Of a stretch of 64,000 nt of DNA, positions 1 to 14,839 are shown in pieces; position 1 is the first letter of the stretch; every line of letters starts with the position of its first letter. Position numbers and translations under genes: made by a program. The DNA is from Sipunculus nudus. Its lineage: Eukaryota; Annelida; Sipuncula; Golfingiida; Sipunculidae. The stretch covers positions 92,321,624 to 92,385,623 of the forward strand of contig CM049308.1 in NCBI GenBank assembly GCA_026874595.1, in the 5' to 3' direction. Below the pieces are notes generated by a model. That model was given only the letters and a program-made list of their open reading frames with translations. It had not been told where the DNA came from and searched no databases.

Positions 1-708
1 CTCCCCTTATCTCATGAAAGAAAACATGTTCATTGATGAGAGTAACATTTCAAAGGGAATATTTTGTCTTGTTCAATACTTTCCTGAAAATTTATATACT
101 TTGTTGGTTGGTAGATAAAATTTATGAAAAAAAGATGGAAATCACTTCTAAGTCCCCGAGTCCAAATGGAACAATTAATTAATTAATTAATTTTTAAAAA
201 TTTTTTTTAGGGGGCGGGGGGGGGGGGGACAGCTTAAATTCCCTTGGTTCAAAGGCCTCCAGTATATACTTCAAAGGCGTCCAGTATATGGCGTGTACGA
301 CCTCGGTAATAAGGTCAAGGCATAGATAAAAAAAAATTTAAAAAAAAATTTGACCGACCACCCTCGTGGTAAAATTAACCACATTTAAACGAATGAAACG
401 TGGTTTAGCAACTGTCTAGGATACTTTAACTTATATTGTAAGATGTTATTCTGCTAAAATCTTTCAAATTTATACATGTTCTCAAATGAACTTATTTTTT
501 TTTATATAAATTTGTTTATTCTTTTATAGGAAGATAAATGTGGCGAACAAAATTTTTATCGTCAAAATTTTCCTTGATGCATAACCTTCTATTGACGTGG
601 TTTTGGCTTGCTTAATGTCTTTAAAGAGCTGTCAAGATGATTATTATACTTGATCTTGTTGTACGTAGAATATATCGTTTTTACTGACATTACTTTGATC
701 AATTTCAG
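1..708. other. Intronic DNA upstream of the first visible receptor exon
   Basis: AT-rich sequence with a poly-G tract at about 210-228. No exon-like open frame was recognised, so TM1 and the ectodomain of the receptor are not here. Confidence 0.5.
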
Positions 709-777
709 CCCATCAAGTCAGCCAGTCCCATTTTTCTTCAAGTTATCAACGGCGGCGCTGTCCTCATGTGTATTCCT
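709..777 (+). CDS. GPR158-like: GPR158-like exon: TM2
   Basis: Acceptor aatttcag at 701-708 and donor GTGAGT at 778; 23 codons in phase 0 at both ends. Encodes PIKSASPIFLQV followed by a hydrophobic run, the ICL1-TM2 pattern of class C receptors. It is the first exon in the window that fits, and the exon before it (TM1) must lie upstream. Short, but it joins in frame to the next exon and continues the helix. Confidence 0.75.
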
Positions 778-3700
778 GTGAGTATTATCTTCACGCCTAC
801 AAACACACACCCGCACACACTTACCCACCCATACACACCTACCCAACCAAACACACCAATAAACCTACCTATACCCCCCACCCCTCCCACACCCACCCAA
901 ACACCAACCCACACACACACGGGCTGGTTTACCCTCACATGTGCCAATTCATTTATCTTATTGTAATTAATTATACTTAAATCAATCTGACCATTCTGCT
1001 CTTAATAGTTAAATGTATAACAACGAGTTTTAAACGATTTATGACAAAAACTGCAAAAACTTTGAAATAGTAACACGGACTCTGTCCACAAATACGGAGT
1101 AATTCACAAGCGAGTCTCGTCTAGGTTTCCGGGGATTTCTTTTTTAATGAAGCTCTAACCATGGAGAGAATAATACATTTGGAAAGAGAGACATATAAAT
1201 TCATCTCCCCATAAATATAGTATATCCATTCCACACGTTGCTAAGAAAATAACTGAAAATGGCCTCTACTGTTGTCCCTATGGTAAAGAAAGCAGTCTTC
1301 AATTAACTGTTTAAAAGGAAATCTGCCGTGGCGTTTCCGTTTCCAGACTTCCTCTGCTGTCAACAAGACAATTATCCTGTCACGGTAGGGTACCGTTGCC
1401 ATGATACGCACGCTGTACCAAGGTCACTGTCGAGATTATTGTCAGTTTCCGGTGCAGGGTTTAAAAACACCGATCCCCTGGCTTGAAACTCTGAATGAAG
1501 ATCAGGAAAAGTCAAATATCGTGCAAAAGGACAATTGTATTCCGCTTCAATGTTTCAGACTTATAATGACCTTCGTGAATATGCAAGGCCTGGCCAATAA
1601 TCGATATTATAAAGTGTACCAAGAAAATAAAGGAGAACTTTTTGTCAATTTGCCATATTCCACTTTAAGCGAGATTTGAAGTTACGTCAGACTTAGTAAC
1701 AGTTCCTTTGGAAACCGGTGTAAACAGCCTTAAAACTGGTGCGTCCTTGCTCAAACTGAAATACCCGTTGGCATTTCCCAATCCTGTCACGACCTTGTGT
1801 TGACAAGAAAATTTGCTCAATTCTCAACCTCGCAACGATAAAATATCCATAGAAGGACATAAGTAAACCGCCTGCTACTTTCATTCTAATTTAGTGGCAT
1901 GTTTTAGCGGACAATGTGGCAGACAGAAGCTGAGGAGAGAGGAGGACATGGCGTCAACTTTATCTTGTGTGTCTCATTGTACCTGACAATAAGTAAACAT
2001 GAGCAATTAGTGAGATTTGTTGTTTTTAAATGCTTTGCTTGAGACTTTCAATATTACCGCGACGCAGTAATGATTTCTGTTAAGTGGTTTCAGAAGAGTA
2101 AACATGTTACTGGGTATTTCATGGTCGTTCATTGTTTATTGCATGTGCTTGTCAATCTGGTATAGCGGACGGTCCTCCACTAACCAAGGTCTTAATTAGA
2201 GCTTTGATGTGTAGGACTCGGGCCAGTTTATTACCGCACGTGTATTGTAGTCGACTCGGAAAAAGTCGACTATAACTTTAGTATAGAAAGCGGAAGTTTT
2301 GGGCTTGATTTACGTAGGCAAAATATCGGTGGTTTCATGTGGCGTGACGTAGCTCGATCACGATACCTACATTAAGACGTCAATACAAAAGGAGATGGTG
2401 GGTATACATGATCCCCACACACTTTTAGCATGGTCAGTGTAATCATCCCCTGCTATTCAGATAATTGTATTTACATATTTGAAATGAAATATATTAATAA
2501 ATTTGAATTACAGACTTTGGTTTCATTTCTGAGATAAATATGAAATATTATATATCTTAACCTGGTTCAGAATTAACCTTTACGGGAAACATAATACTTT
2601 ACTTTTTTAAACCGTATACTTACTTGTAATATATTTGTAATGTGTTACACGGATATAAAAAGGTAAAGTATAAGATAAATATAATCTGATATCATAAATG
2701 CTCTCCAAATGAACATGGTAAACTGACATACATAGTAAATATAATTCTAAAATAAGACTGGAAAGTCAAGTATTTAACAACGACCGGCAGACAGACATTT
2801 TACTCAACTTTTCGGCAACACTTTTGAGAAGGAAATATTTTGGTCTATTTATTGTGTTTCAGATGCTGCTGGGGTACGCGGAGCCCTCCGTTGTATTATG
2901 CGCGATAAAGCCGTGGCCACGTTACATCGGGTTCTTCCTTGCTTACGGCGCATTGTTACTCAAGACTTGGCGGTAGGTGTCGCCTGCTCTAGCACTCCAT
3001 TTTCATGATATTAGACATGCAAGCAATGGATTTTCCTACTACTCATACTATAATTTGAAAATTTGGGCGTGACACCCAAAAAGTGTTATTCATCTTTAAA
3101 CTTTTGTGATTCACATCCACTTGCCATCAAACTCTCCCAGCAGATAGATTCTCGCCTTGACCCTGTCTTCGGAGTACTTCATGGGGGGCGCCCTTTCCCG
3201 TACACACAAAACCCCGGATGTCACAGGTCGCATGTCGCATGAGTATACTGCTCGTCCTTGCATACCAGCATGTTGAAACTCTAGAGTGAGTGTCCTCTGC
3301 TAATTAGAAACATTATCTCTTTCCTAGCCATGTTCTACAGGGGTACTTAAACAGGATATTCATATATTCAGCTGTACAAGACTCCTCAGATATCCCTACC
3401 AAATTCTGTTCAATGTTAGGGTGAATTTATTTTTCACTTTTAATCTTGTCCACAATCCAGTCTCTCTTTCTCTGTCTCTCCCATATTTACACGGCATGTA
3501 TTGATTGAAGGATATATGATATGTTTTGTTAAAGCATGCATCAACTAATTAGCAAAGGCTTACTTGTTTGCGTTCCACAATTTCAAGTTGAGAGTTTACC
3601 CTGTAAATCCTAGTCAGCTCTGATCAAAGTTGATGATCATTATTTGACGTGTGTGTGTGATTTTTACTTAGTTTAATTCAAACCAGGTTTTTTCCATATA

Positions 3701-6233
3701 GGAATACAAATATTAGCTTAAATTATATCACATTGGATAGCACTGCATGTCAAAGGAGGTTAAGCAGGAGAACAACAGGGGTACCTCTCTCCTTCAGACG
3801 GTCGGGGTCCACTGGATGGAGTCAGAGTGTCGGGCTCGTCAAACAGATTTTAACAGGATTTACCTGACGGCATTAGATACACGATTTGCGATGCCTTATA
3901 TTGAAAGGAAACAATTGTGTGGAGGTTGGTGTCTGGATAAGGTGACAATGGCCTTTCCATGGCAGTGTGACAGCAGGCATTATATAGTGGTGGGACACCT
4001 TTGGTGGAAGATCGATCACATCCAGCAGGGAACGGATAACCGATAATGAGAGTCACGGATAACAGAGACAGAGAGTCACTTATAACAAAGAAAGAGAGTC
4101 ACGGATAACAGAGAAAGAGAGTCACGGATAACAGAGACAGAGAGTCACGGATAACAGACAGAGAGTCACGGATAACAGAGAAAGAGAGTCACGGATAACA
4201 GAGAAAGAGAGTCACGGATAACAGAGAAAGACTATCACGACAAGTATGGGAACTCCTAAATCGCATTCAGAAGTACCCTAGATAACCCCGATTTAATTCT
4301 TACCTTAATCGTCCATATCCCCCCTCCCCCCCCCCCCCAAGCCTTGTGTAAAGTCTTTGTGCACACTGCACAGGATTGTATTCACAAGGGAACGGCTCTG
4401 TTGGTAAGGGATAGTGGGTACAGAAATCCTTTCCCCAAAGTGCACAAGGCTTCAAAATACACCAGTGGCATAGGCATAAATGTAGTTAGGGATAAGAAAT
4501 AATCCATTACAACACGTTTGATCAAAATGTTTTACTTGAGCATGAAACATTTTGGTATAAGAACTTAACGGAATAAGCATGCACATGTTCAATGTATAAA
4601 CAGAAGGCTTTATCTTGAATTTTGAGAGATTTTGCTTTGAAGTTTGACAGTTAAGGCAAGTTTAACAGGCCATCCCATCATCCCTTCCTGGAAGAGGTTT
4701 ATTTTGAAATAAAAGGACCTCTGACAGAAGTTTGCCTTGTATATCCCCGACTTGGGTGTGTATGTCTAATTATGTGCAGCACCTTTTTTTATAATGTTAT
4801 AGTATAGAAGAGGCATTCTTCAAGATTTGCTAGTATTTGCAGGGATACGACCAAAATCACAATGGGTGTTTTATAACTGATCACTAAGGCCTGTATACGT
4901 GTACACATATTGATAATGCTGGTTGATATGAATACGATTTCCAATTCCGTGATATAAATAATTACTGTCCTATCTGTACACTTTTCTGATCTTTCCAAAT
5001 ACCACGCCTCGGTCTGATAGGATTACATCAGCCTTTAATACAGTGCAGTAACCATATATGTTTATACGTCCCTGTGTCTGTAAGCATTGATTCCTAATAA
5101 AAGGAAACGACTCACTAAAAGATATGTTTCTAAATGCGTTACAAGCACGAGCATAACTGTAGAACTTGCGGCAAAGAGGTCATGGAGTACTTTAATACTG
5201 ACAGCAGCACAACAGTCTCAACAGTGCATGGTCCCCCGTAGGATCCCTGTTTTTACCAAAGGGTTACATAACAGGTCCAGGGCATCCCACCCAGTTCTAG
5301 ATAATGCCCGCACTATGTCACCGGGAAGTGTCCACTTGACCAGGAATGGTAAGAAATTGAGAAACAAGTGTCCAATTCGTGTAGATCTTTGGTTTTTTTT
5401 GCTAGTTTTGAGCAAACTTTCATGTGCTTTACATTCATTTTATCATATATACCTGCATGAATGAAAATACATATTTTCAGAGTAGCCACTATATTCCGGG
5501 TCAAATCCGCCAAGAGACTGAACCTGTCTGACCGAGTGCTCGCCCGACGATTCATACCTATCGCCTGCTGTACAGTTGCTTATCTTGCCGCCTGGACCGC
5601 GACTACAGTGCCCTCTATCGAGTGGAGAAAAACCAGGGATGATTTAAAGTTCCTGGATTGTCCTGACAGTTACTGGTCTTATATCGCTCAAGCAGGTACA
5701 CCCTTCTGCTTTTCTGTATTTTATTTCTTTATTTAATACAAAAGAGATATATCAGTTTTATAGGCGAACGAATTGTCATATATTCAATAATTCTTGCTGA
5801 ACAATAGCACACAGCATTTAATGTAAATCACCTTTACTTTGGCCATATTCAAGACCAACATGCAACCAAAAAATGGTGGCATGGAACTGGTAGTCGTTTT
5901 ATGCTATAGGCTTCTTATGCTCAGCATGATAAAACAGTGACGTCATGGCAAAATGATTCTGTCACATTGTTCGTTAGGAATGAGTTTACTTTACTACTTT
6001 AGAAACGATATTGTATCATGTCAGCTAACTTGATCGTTAATCAATAAAATCCAGCTGCAAAATTTTTCCTTTTTTTTTCAAAAGAAAAAACTGCTTCTAC
6101 AAACTGGTTCCTCATTTTTTAAGTGCAGGCACTTTTATAGTTTATGTGATGGGACAAGAGTAAACTCAGCCGAAGCATTGTAAGGCAAATAAAATGTGCC
6201 GTATCTATCTGTCATTCTATATATCTATCTATC

Positions 6234-6282
<49 letters not shown>

Positions 6283-6551
6283 ATCTACAGGTATCCTGCA
6301 ATAAACAACTACTAGATTGCTCTATGGTATTTCACCAGAGCTTCATAATTATATAAATAAAGAGGAATCAAGTTTCGTCAGACATTTTAACGACTACGTA
6401 ATTATTTGCAAAATGTTGTTGCACTCCTCCGGTAAGACTGTCTGATTGAAATGAAATGAACCAGTCCATTTCAATCAGATAAACTTACCTGAGGAGTGCA
6501 AAAACTGTTGCACGAAACGATGTAGTCGTAAAAATGTCTGACGAAACTTGA

Positions 6552-6636
<85 letters not shown>

Positions 6637-9600
6637 GAAAGAATGGTATGGGACATGTGGAAATTTTATTTGAACTGCCAGGCATAAGCTGTTTCTCTGC
6701 TTGCATCCCAACGATTCTCAACATATTTACTTAACCTGGGCGTGGTGCTAATTAAACTCACTGGTGGCGATTTTGACAATGACACATCACCCACGGGTAT
6801 AAGAATGCGTATTGTTCCTGGTACAAACTATTCAAATACTCGCTAATTGGACACTGCGAAATCTGGCGAGCGATGCTTGGTTTCATTTATGCTTTCATTA
6901 CATGAAGTCATCCGCTCGGTCCCGCGGCTTGATGTGACTTAATTAGTCTCTATTCGTATCTGTGTTAATTAATGACGGGTAAGATGGGACAGCGAGGATA
7001 ATGTCAGCGTATATTTTAATGAAATTTTACAACTGCACAACTTTGTAATCAGGCGTTCCCCGTCAGCATAAAATGCGGCCTATATATAAAGCTATTTAAT
7101 GCCAAGGGTCAACAGGGACAAAGTTAATTTTCATGTTAAGGTTGATAAAAAATATATATAAAAATTGCACAAATATAACAGAATGTTTGCAGAATCCAAC
7201 CAGAACTATACACTATATGGTGTATAGTCTTGATATGAGTGATTGATGAAATACGATTACTAACTCATGTTCATACAAAATAGTTTTTCTACCTGTGATG
7301 GAAAGATATCTTTAAATTTACACAAATCCAGAACTATGACTGCACATTTACCATTTACAACTGCACAAATAAGGCGAACTGCACATTAAAATATCCCCTG
7401 ATAATGCCCGCGGACTCAAATATGTACAATAGAGGCCCGGCGATTATTTGAGAGTTAACTGTATTACAAATCAAGAGCAGTAGTTGAACCAAAACATATT
7501 TTTTATAAATTCCTAGAACTATAACTATCCTGCCATTTGATATTTATACATCGCATTGTCTGTCCGTCGTCCTTGTGCTAGCAGTATTCTCAGCGATGGT
7601 TAAAAGGAATATCATAAAAAATTGTGTTTTTGTAAAATTTCACCAGTGCACCTAAATAATTGTTTGATGGTATCACGCCAATTTTCAACCTATATAACAA
7701 TATTATTCCTTTAACTGAATCCTTTTAAAATAAGGGTCAGTATAAAAATAGTCAGTCATGATCTGTGAGACAGAGTACTGATAAAGGATTATATTTCAGG
7801 TGAGGCTTGTTTCTTGCTGTGGGGAGCCTACCTGTCGTTTATAGTGAGGAAGGCTCCATCACACTTCAACGAGAGCAAATACATCACCTGGGCAATATAT
7901 AACGACATCATCCTCGGTAACTTCATCATCATCATCAGGTTAGTTCAGTTGGTGTCTATCCTAATGAGCGAGGTTTTGATGGGGGCGTGGCTCCTGGACG
8001 TAAATTAAAGGTGCGCTCTGGCGTGGACCAGATGGGCGCGTCGGCCTATCGACAGCTAAGACAGCTTGGTGCAGATTGGAAGGGGCATGGCCTAGGAGTC
8101 AGACTGACGCAATATTTCTACTATTTGTTGTCGTTGTAATATAGCTGTGTTTCATACATACCTGCCCAAATTTTGATAGTTCCTGCATATGGGCAGGAGA
8201 GACTTGCTTAAACACTATTTAAAATGCCGGGAATGTGGTGCCACATGTATACCATTTGAGAACTATATTAATCAATTTCTCCTCAAGTCTCTTGATGTCT
8301 CGAGGGGACAAATTGTGGAGAATGCACAGTTCCCATAGCATCTGATTTCACAATATTCTATCTGCGGAAAAAACATTATCTTCGCATGATAAAAAGGTTA
8401 AAATCCTTTATTATAAAAAAAAAAAAATAGAAAGTCACATATTATTGGCTCTTTTATTAATTTGATCATGATACCCTTCAGTCCGATCCTGTCATATTAC
8501 ATTTGGTCCATTTTCCGCTCACAACTAGATATATGTGATATCGTTGAACAGAAGTCCAAATATAAAGTAGTAAATAAAAACCTCTAACTATTACGTCGTT
8601 ATATGTTCTCTGAATGCAATAATATTATATATTTTGATTGAAGATAATTGAATTGGGTCGGTGACCGACGCCGATCTTGGGTATGCACATCTCCACCAAG
8701 CTGTTGTAAAGTGCTATGTATATAGTTCTTTGGATGTCAGTTGTGCGAAAACTTCGGCCAGCTCCTATATGTTTCTGTGTTTCGTATGTTAGTTTGTAAC
8801 CAAAATATCACGGCTATAGACACAATGAACATGAAGCCGCAGTTATTAAGATTAAAATGATGTGTTCATGTTTTGTATCTGCCTTCATTTGGATGCAAAA
8901 TCACTTTCAACTTTTGTCTATTGCTTAATTGAATCAATTTCAAGTTTCTAGTAGCGTAGTTATGTAACCAGGGGCGGAACTAGGATTAAGGAAAAGTAGG
9001 GGTCCAACCCAGAAGGACTAATGACAAAACTCCAAATAAAAGTTCCCCTCCCCCCCCCCCCCACCCCCGTACGGAAAGAAGGGGGGGGGGGGGGGGGAGG
9101 GAGGGGTCCAGGCCGCAAAAATTGGTCTGAAACACTTTAAAAAGCTTGCGGCTGCTGAAAAAAAGGGGGGGGGGGGGGTCTGGACCCTCCCCTGAATCCA
9201 CTTCTGGTAACAGATAACCCGTATAATTATAAGTAACTTAAGATATAATAATTGTGTTCTAACGTGCAAAGTAAATCAGTACAGTAATTTTATTAGGAAA
9301 TAAAATAAATTGTGATGCACGATTTGTTGTTACGAGAAAAACTGTAAATTTATTTTATAGAATGTTCATCGCGGTACACGAGGGACCTGACATCCTATAT
9401 TTAGTGGACTACTTGTACCTACAGGTCTCCGTCACCAGTACTGTTCTTCTCATCTATGTACCGAAGGTAAACGAGTCTCTCATTACGGTCCATTTATTAC
9501 ACGTATACAGTGTAAACCTTGTCTGGAAAACAACAGTGTAGAGAATGTATAATGGTTAACAATAATACATGCACACATACATACGCACATACATATATAC

Positions 9601-9668
9601 ATACATACGCATGCAGTGTAACCATGGTTTGAATAACAAGTATAAAGACTTTATTTTGGCTGAAAATA

Positions 9669-9713
<45 letters not shown>

Positions 9714-12088
9714 GGCTTCGGAACCGGGGGGGGGGGGGCGAGGGGGGCGCGCGCCCCCCCCCCCCCCCCCCCCACTTTTTGGTCCCAGGGGGGCACAAGG
9801 GGGCAGAACTTCTGTAGAAGAACCCATGCATTTCCATTGCTCATGAGTCAACAAGATTTGTACTTAACTTTGCATTGAAAAAAATACTGGGATGAGCAGT
9901 GCCATTGGTGGGGGGAGGGGGGGGGGGGTATATTATGATATTATGTGTCCTGTTGGAAATATAATACTCTACAGAGAGGCTGAGACTCCCGGGACCTACT
10001 GGTCATCAAGACTGCATGTTGCATCTAGGGTGCTTACGCTGGTCAGGCAGATAATAAACTGGATGTACTTCCAGTGTTGACTTAATCGCTCATGGCTACA
10101 TTTTTGGCGGCATAGGTGGTAGTACCCTCACCTCCTCCCCCACTTTTGTCATTGACCAAGATTCCCGTACTATATAAAAAAATTACACTTGCTATGCTAA
10201 AAAAATGCATACATAAACCATAAAAAAGGGAGCAGGCAGGCAGTGTCAATGCTTCCAAGGCTTCACTGTCCACCATCAAAACCATGGGATATAAATTGAT
10301 CACAGTGTTACTATAGTCAGGTCAGAGCCTCTGAGGTTGCCACTGCATGCTGAGAACCTGGGTCCTGACACCCTGAAGTGTGAGACTGTCCAGATCATGT
10401 ATGAAAGGCATCTTTGCTATTCATAAACCGTCTTGCTGGTCAGTTGCAGTCACATTTACTGTCTGAATTTGAAGCTTGAAAGACCTGTCTACAGTCAGTG
10501 TGTATAGTGTTTTAATGACATTTAGCAAAAAGCAGAAGGTATCTAACTTCTTTGTCAAATCTCAAGATTCTACCTATAACCCAGTGAGGTATGTAAAATC
10601 ATATTTTGTTCCTTTAAGTTTCTAAATAAATAAGCTATTAGTAAACTATAAGTTTTTAGCTCAGCTGACTGTAAGTCATCTGAGCTATATAAGCAGCTAT
10701 GGCCTTAAAGCTGTCCTATGTTCTGCCACCAATTCCAGACGCTTGCAGTAACTCATTGAGACAAATCAGAACCCTGAGCTCTGAGACCTGTGAAGCTCAG
10801 ATTAAATAGCGTCTGACTATATATCCGGGGGGGGGGGGGGGGGGAGGGGGGCAAGAGAGAGAAGAATACATTTGATTTCTAAATTTTCTACTCAAAGTAT
10901 AACATATGTCTGAAATAACATTTGTCACTGCTGTGCATGATACTGGAGTTGCAACAAAATGTGTGCAAGTATCATGTTTATTTAAATTTAAATGAGTGAT
11001 TTTACGCGATGATTTGGCCCTCCTACTTTTCATGTAGGCAAACTTAATTGAATGTTTTTGGGAAAACTTGACTTCACCAGACTGGCTTAAATAGTTTTCT
11101 TTTATTCAGCTCTTAAAATCAGTAACAAATTCACTCTAATTCTCTCCAATAATAATTACCTCCTCTGTTTGTGCCCTCAGCACTTGGAGTACCATATATT
11201 GGTCTACTCTATATATATACCAGCATAGGCTTTAGCCCCCCCCCCCCCCCCACACACACACACATACACCATTTTTGGCCTAGTGGTGGAGTTAGATTTG
11301 ATCTTTCTGTGTGAAATTATGTAAGTTCCATTATTTGGATGGGAAATCCATCGTATTTCTTCTCAGTCTACATGCCTGAGAAACAACTACATACGTGAAA
11401 ACAACTGTAACTTAATTTTTTAATTGAGTGTGTAAGTAATATAGGTTATTACTGTGTAATTTTTACAGATAAGGGAATTGAATATAATCTAATTCATTTT
11501 AGTGAGAACAGTTGGAAATTTAGATTACTTGTATGCATAATTAATTTTTAAACTGATAACCTTATAGACAGGTCTGCGTTGGAATATATCAATATTTTTT
11601 TTGTATTGCTCAATGTTTAATTATATATGACTGACATGTGTTCAGCTTTCTGTAAATTAATTGTTCATGGTAATATTTATTTTATAATTACAACTTAAAC
11701 TTGAAGTAAGTTTGAAAATGTTATATATCCTTTGCCTATGTGTTTCGTACTTTATACTTTACACACCAATGGTGGAGTAAAATGAAAATCCCAGTAACGG
11801 ATCTGAAGTTTTTATTAAGATTTGACGAAGACTATATTATGGTATAAATATTATCAATTTGGCACACATGATTCTGTAAATTAAATATTTAATCATTTTT
11901 GTGTGATGCAGCATGTGATTAAAAATAGGAAATTGGTCAAAATACTGCACTGAAAATGCACTTTTTATGTTTTATTTTTTCAAAATTTTCAAAACTGTGG
12001 GAGGGGGATCCACACCCACCCCATTTCGGGCACTTACATTTGCAGAATATACCCCTCACTTCACTTTTAAAAAGCTAAAAAAACTATG

Positions 12089-12122
<34 letters not shown>

Positions 12123-12827
12123 GTATATATATTATATACAAACACCCATATATATATAATACATATATATATATATATTTATATATATGTAATATATGTA
12201 CTTGGCCTATATATGTAATATGCTGTATAGTGCTATAAAGTGTAGCAAACACACCTGTCTCTGCTAAACAAGGTACTTCCATTTTATTAACATCCTTCAT
12301 GAGTTCAATTCTTATTCTTGGCTATCTGTTTCACCGTGGAATTTTCTTTCATGAATTTCTCGAGTTATATATGCTTCATGCACATGGATGCTTCTACAAG
12401 TTGTCCCGGAGTTTATTTGGGTAAGCATTTTCCAGTGGCGCCCTCTATCACACACAAACAGAACTACAAATGACACCTGGTCGTGGTCATGTGGGCCATG
12501 TGTATCTTTATTCCACAGATTTACCAGTTGTACCAGTCCAGACGGAATGGGGACAAGTGGCCTTCTGGGTCGTCTGCTAACAATCCCCCGGACGCTGCTG
12601 GTACCGTTTCCAGTGTACAAGTGGGACCAATGCGCCCCGGGCGCCAGGAAAAACACTCACAGACAGACCTGCTCATGGTAATTGAGAATATTTCAAATTT
12701 TGTTCTGCTGCTATAATAAAATAAAAAACAAATGAGAGTAAGTACTCGAAACATTTAACTTTTAATGGTTAACGTTACCTCTGCAGCATTTATATAGTGG
12801 GAAAGAGTATTCTATTTATTGTTTTGT

Positions 12828-12905
<78 letters not shown>

Positions 12906-14594
12906 TAACTCGTAAAGATATTCTGTAAGTTTAAGGAAACATATGGAAACATTAGACGAAGGTATAAATAGTATAGTAGACTGGACAGTATTCACATTAA
13001 AAACTAGGATAGTATTTTTGAAAATCCTGCTAACGGCCGGTGTTCATGCTTTGTGATATATTTATTATTATAATATGATTATTCTCTCCATATAAGACGT
13101 TAAAAAACAAATGAGTGAGTGAGTGAATGAACAAATAAATGAGTAGATGAATGCATAAAAAAGTAATAATAAGTAATGATATTAACAATAATTATGATAT
13201 AATAATAATAATAATAATTATTATTATTATTATTATTATATCATAATTATTGTTATTATCATTACTTATTATGCCTCACCTACAGCCTGCCGTGCCTCAC
13301 CTACAGCCTTCCGTGCCTTATAGAGCCTGCCCTGCCTCACTTATATAAGCTGCCATGTCTCACTTATGTAGCATGCCATGCCTCACCTTACCTATAGCCT
13401 TCCGTGCCTCACCTACAGCCTTCCGTGCCTTACCTACAGCCTTCCGTGCCTTACCTATAGCCTTCCGTGCCTTACCTACAGCCTTCCGTGCCTCACCTAC
13501 AGCCTGCCCTGCCTTACCTACAGCCTTCCGTGCCTTACCTATAGCCTTCCGTGCCTTACCTACAGCCTTCCGTGCCATACCTATAGCCTTCCGTGCCTTA
13601 CCTATAGCCTTCCGTGCCTTACCTACAGCCTTCCGTGCCTCACCTACAGCCTGCCCTGCCTTACCTACAGCCTGTCATACGTCACCTTCATCCTGCCGTG
13701 CCTCACCTATATAGCCTTTCCTGTCTCACCATTATGGTCTCCGTACCTCACCTATATAGGCTGCTCTGCTTCATCTATAACCTTTCGTGCCTCACCTTTG
13801 GCCTTCCGTGCTTCATCTAGAGGCTGCCCCGCCTCACCATTATGGCTTCGAAACCTCATCTTAAGCCTTCCATGCATTACCTACAGCCTGCCGTGCGTCA
13901 ACTTCATCCTGCCGTGCCTCACCTATATAGCCTTCTCTGTCTCACCTAGGGCCTGTCCTGCCTCACCTTTATGGTCTCCGTGCCTAACCTATATAGGCTG
14001 CCCTGCCTCATCTATAACATTTCGTGCCTCACTCACAGCCTGCCGTCCAATGTGACCGGCCTTGTAGCCATAAGCAGATCCGCAAGGACACCGCCAATTT
14101 ACAGATGTCTTCTTCCTGTTGTCGCGTGATTTGTTCTCTTAAATAACAGTCCTCTTATTATCACATGCACATACCATTATTGTAACAAGATAGAATTTCA
14201 GATGATTATCCTTGTTTTTTTTCTGGAGGACTCTCAGTTCATCACGATTCTTTTTTCCAGTCTGCGAATTATATACTGAACATCGTGATCATTTGAATGA
14301 TTTAGGTTAACAACCACATGATCCTGGAATTAACACACGACAACATAATTATTACAATTAACTTCTGTACAGTAAGGAACGCCCACGAGGTTAGCTTGGG
14401 CAACCACGAGACACAGATTTTCCTAGAAATTGATGCACTAAGGGTTCCAATGACGTCATTCACTGGTTCCAAGAACTGTTTAATTATTTTACCCGCGGAC
14501 GGTCCAGTCGCAGGGATGAAAATCGATGCGTTATGCAAAGAACCTAAAGAGCATTAGATAAATATTAGCAATAGCATTGGCAATGATCAATGCA

Positions 14595-14643
<49 letters not shown>

Positions 14644-14793
14644 TAGATTGAGTTGGGAACTCCATTAAGTATTATGATGAAAGACGGTTTTAAAATAATT
14701 AGAACATTAAATAATAATATATAAAATTAACCCAGGACATTTTCTATATAACAAACAGTTCGTTTTTTTCAGTTCAGAATACGAGTTAAGACA

Positions 14794-14839
<46 letters not shown>

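Noticed and set aside
1401-1679. 92-codon open frame
   Set aside because: Lies in a receptor intron, no recognised family, no splice signals that would join it to the receptor in phase.
3747-4046. 99-codon open frame
   Set aside because: Runs into the 23-bp array, no family resemblance, probably chance.
5087-5464. 125-codon open frame next to a receptor exon
   Set aside because: Different frame from the true exon at 5481, contains intron-like T runs, no recognised motif.
9497-9854. Coding frames rich in Ile-Tyr, Gly and Pro
   Set aside because: Translation of (AT)n and poly-G/poly-C tracts. The same applies to frames at 6471-6711, 12067-12300, 14707-14940, 15366-15739 and 24581-24823.
12312-12754. 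Minus-strand and alternative-frame open stretches
   Set aside because: Shadows of the receptor exon at 12519-12677.
13355-14055. Repeat proteins of 119 and 225 codons with 7-residue periods
   Set aside because: By-product of the 21-bp minisatellite; open in several frames and on both strands, within an intron.
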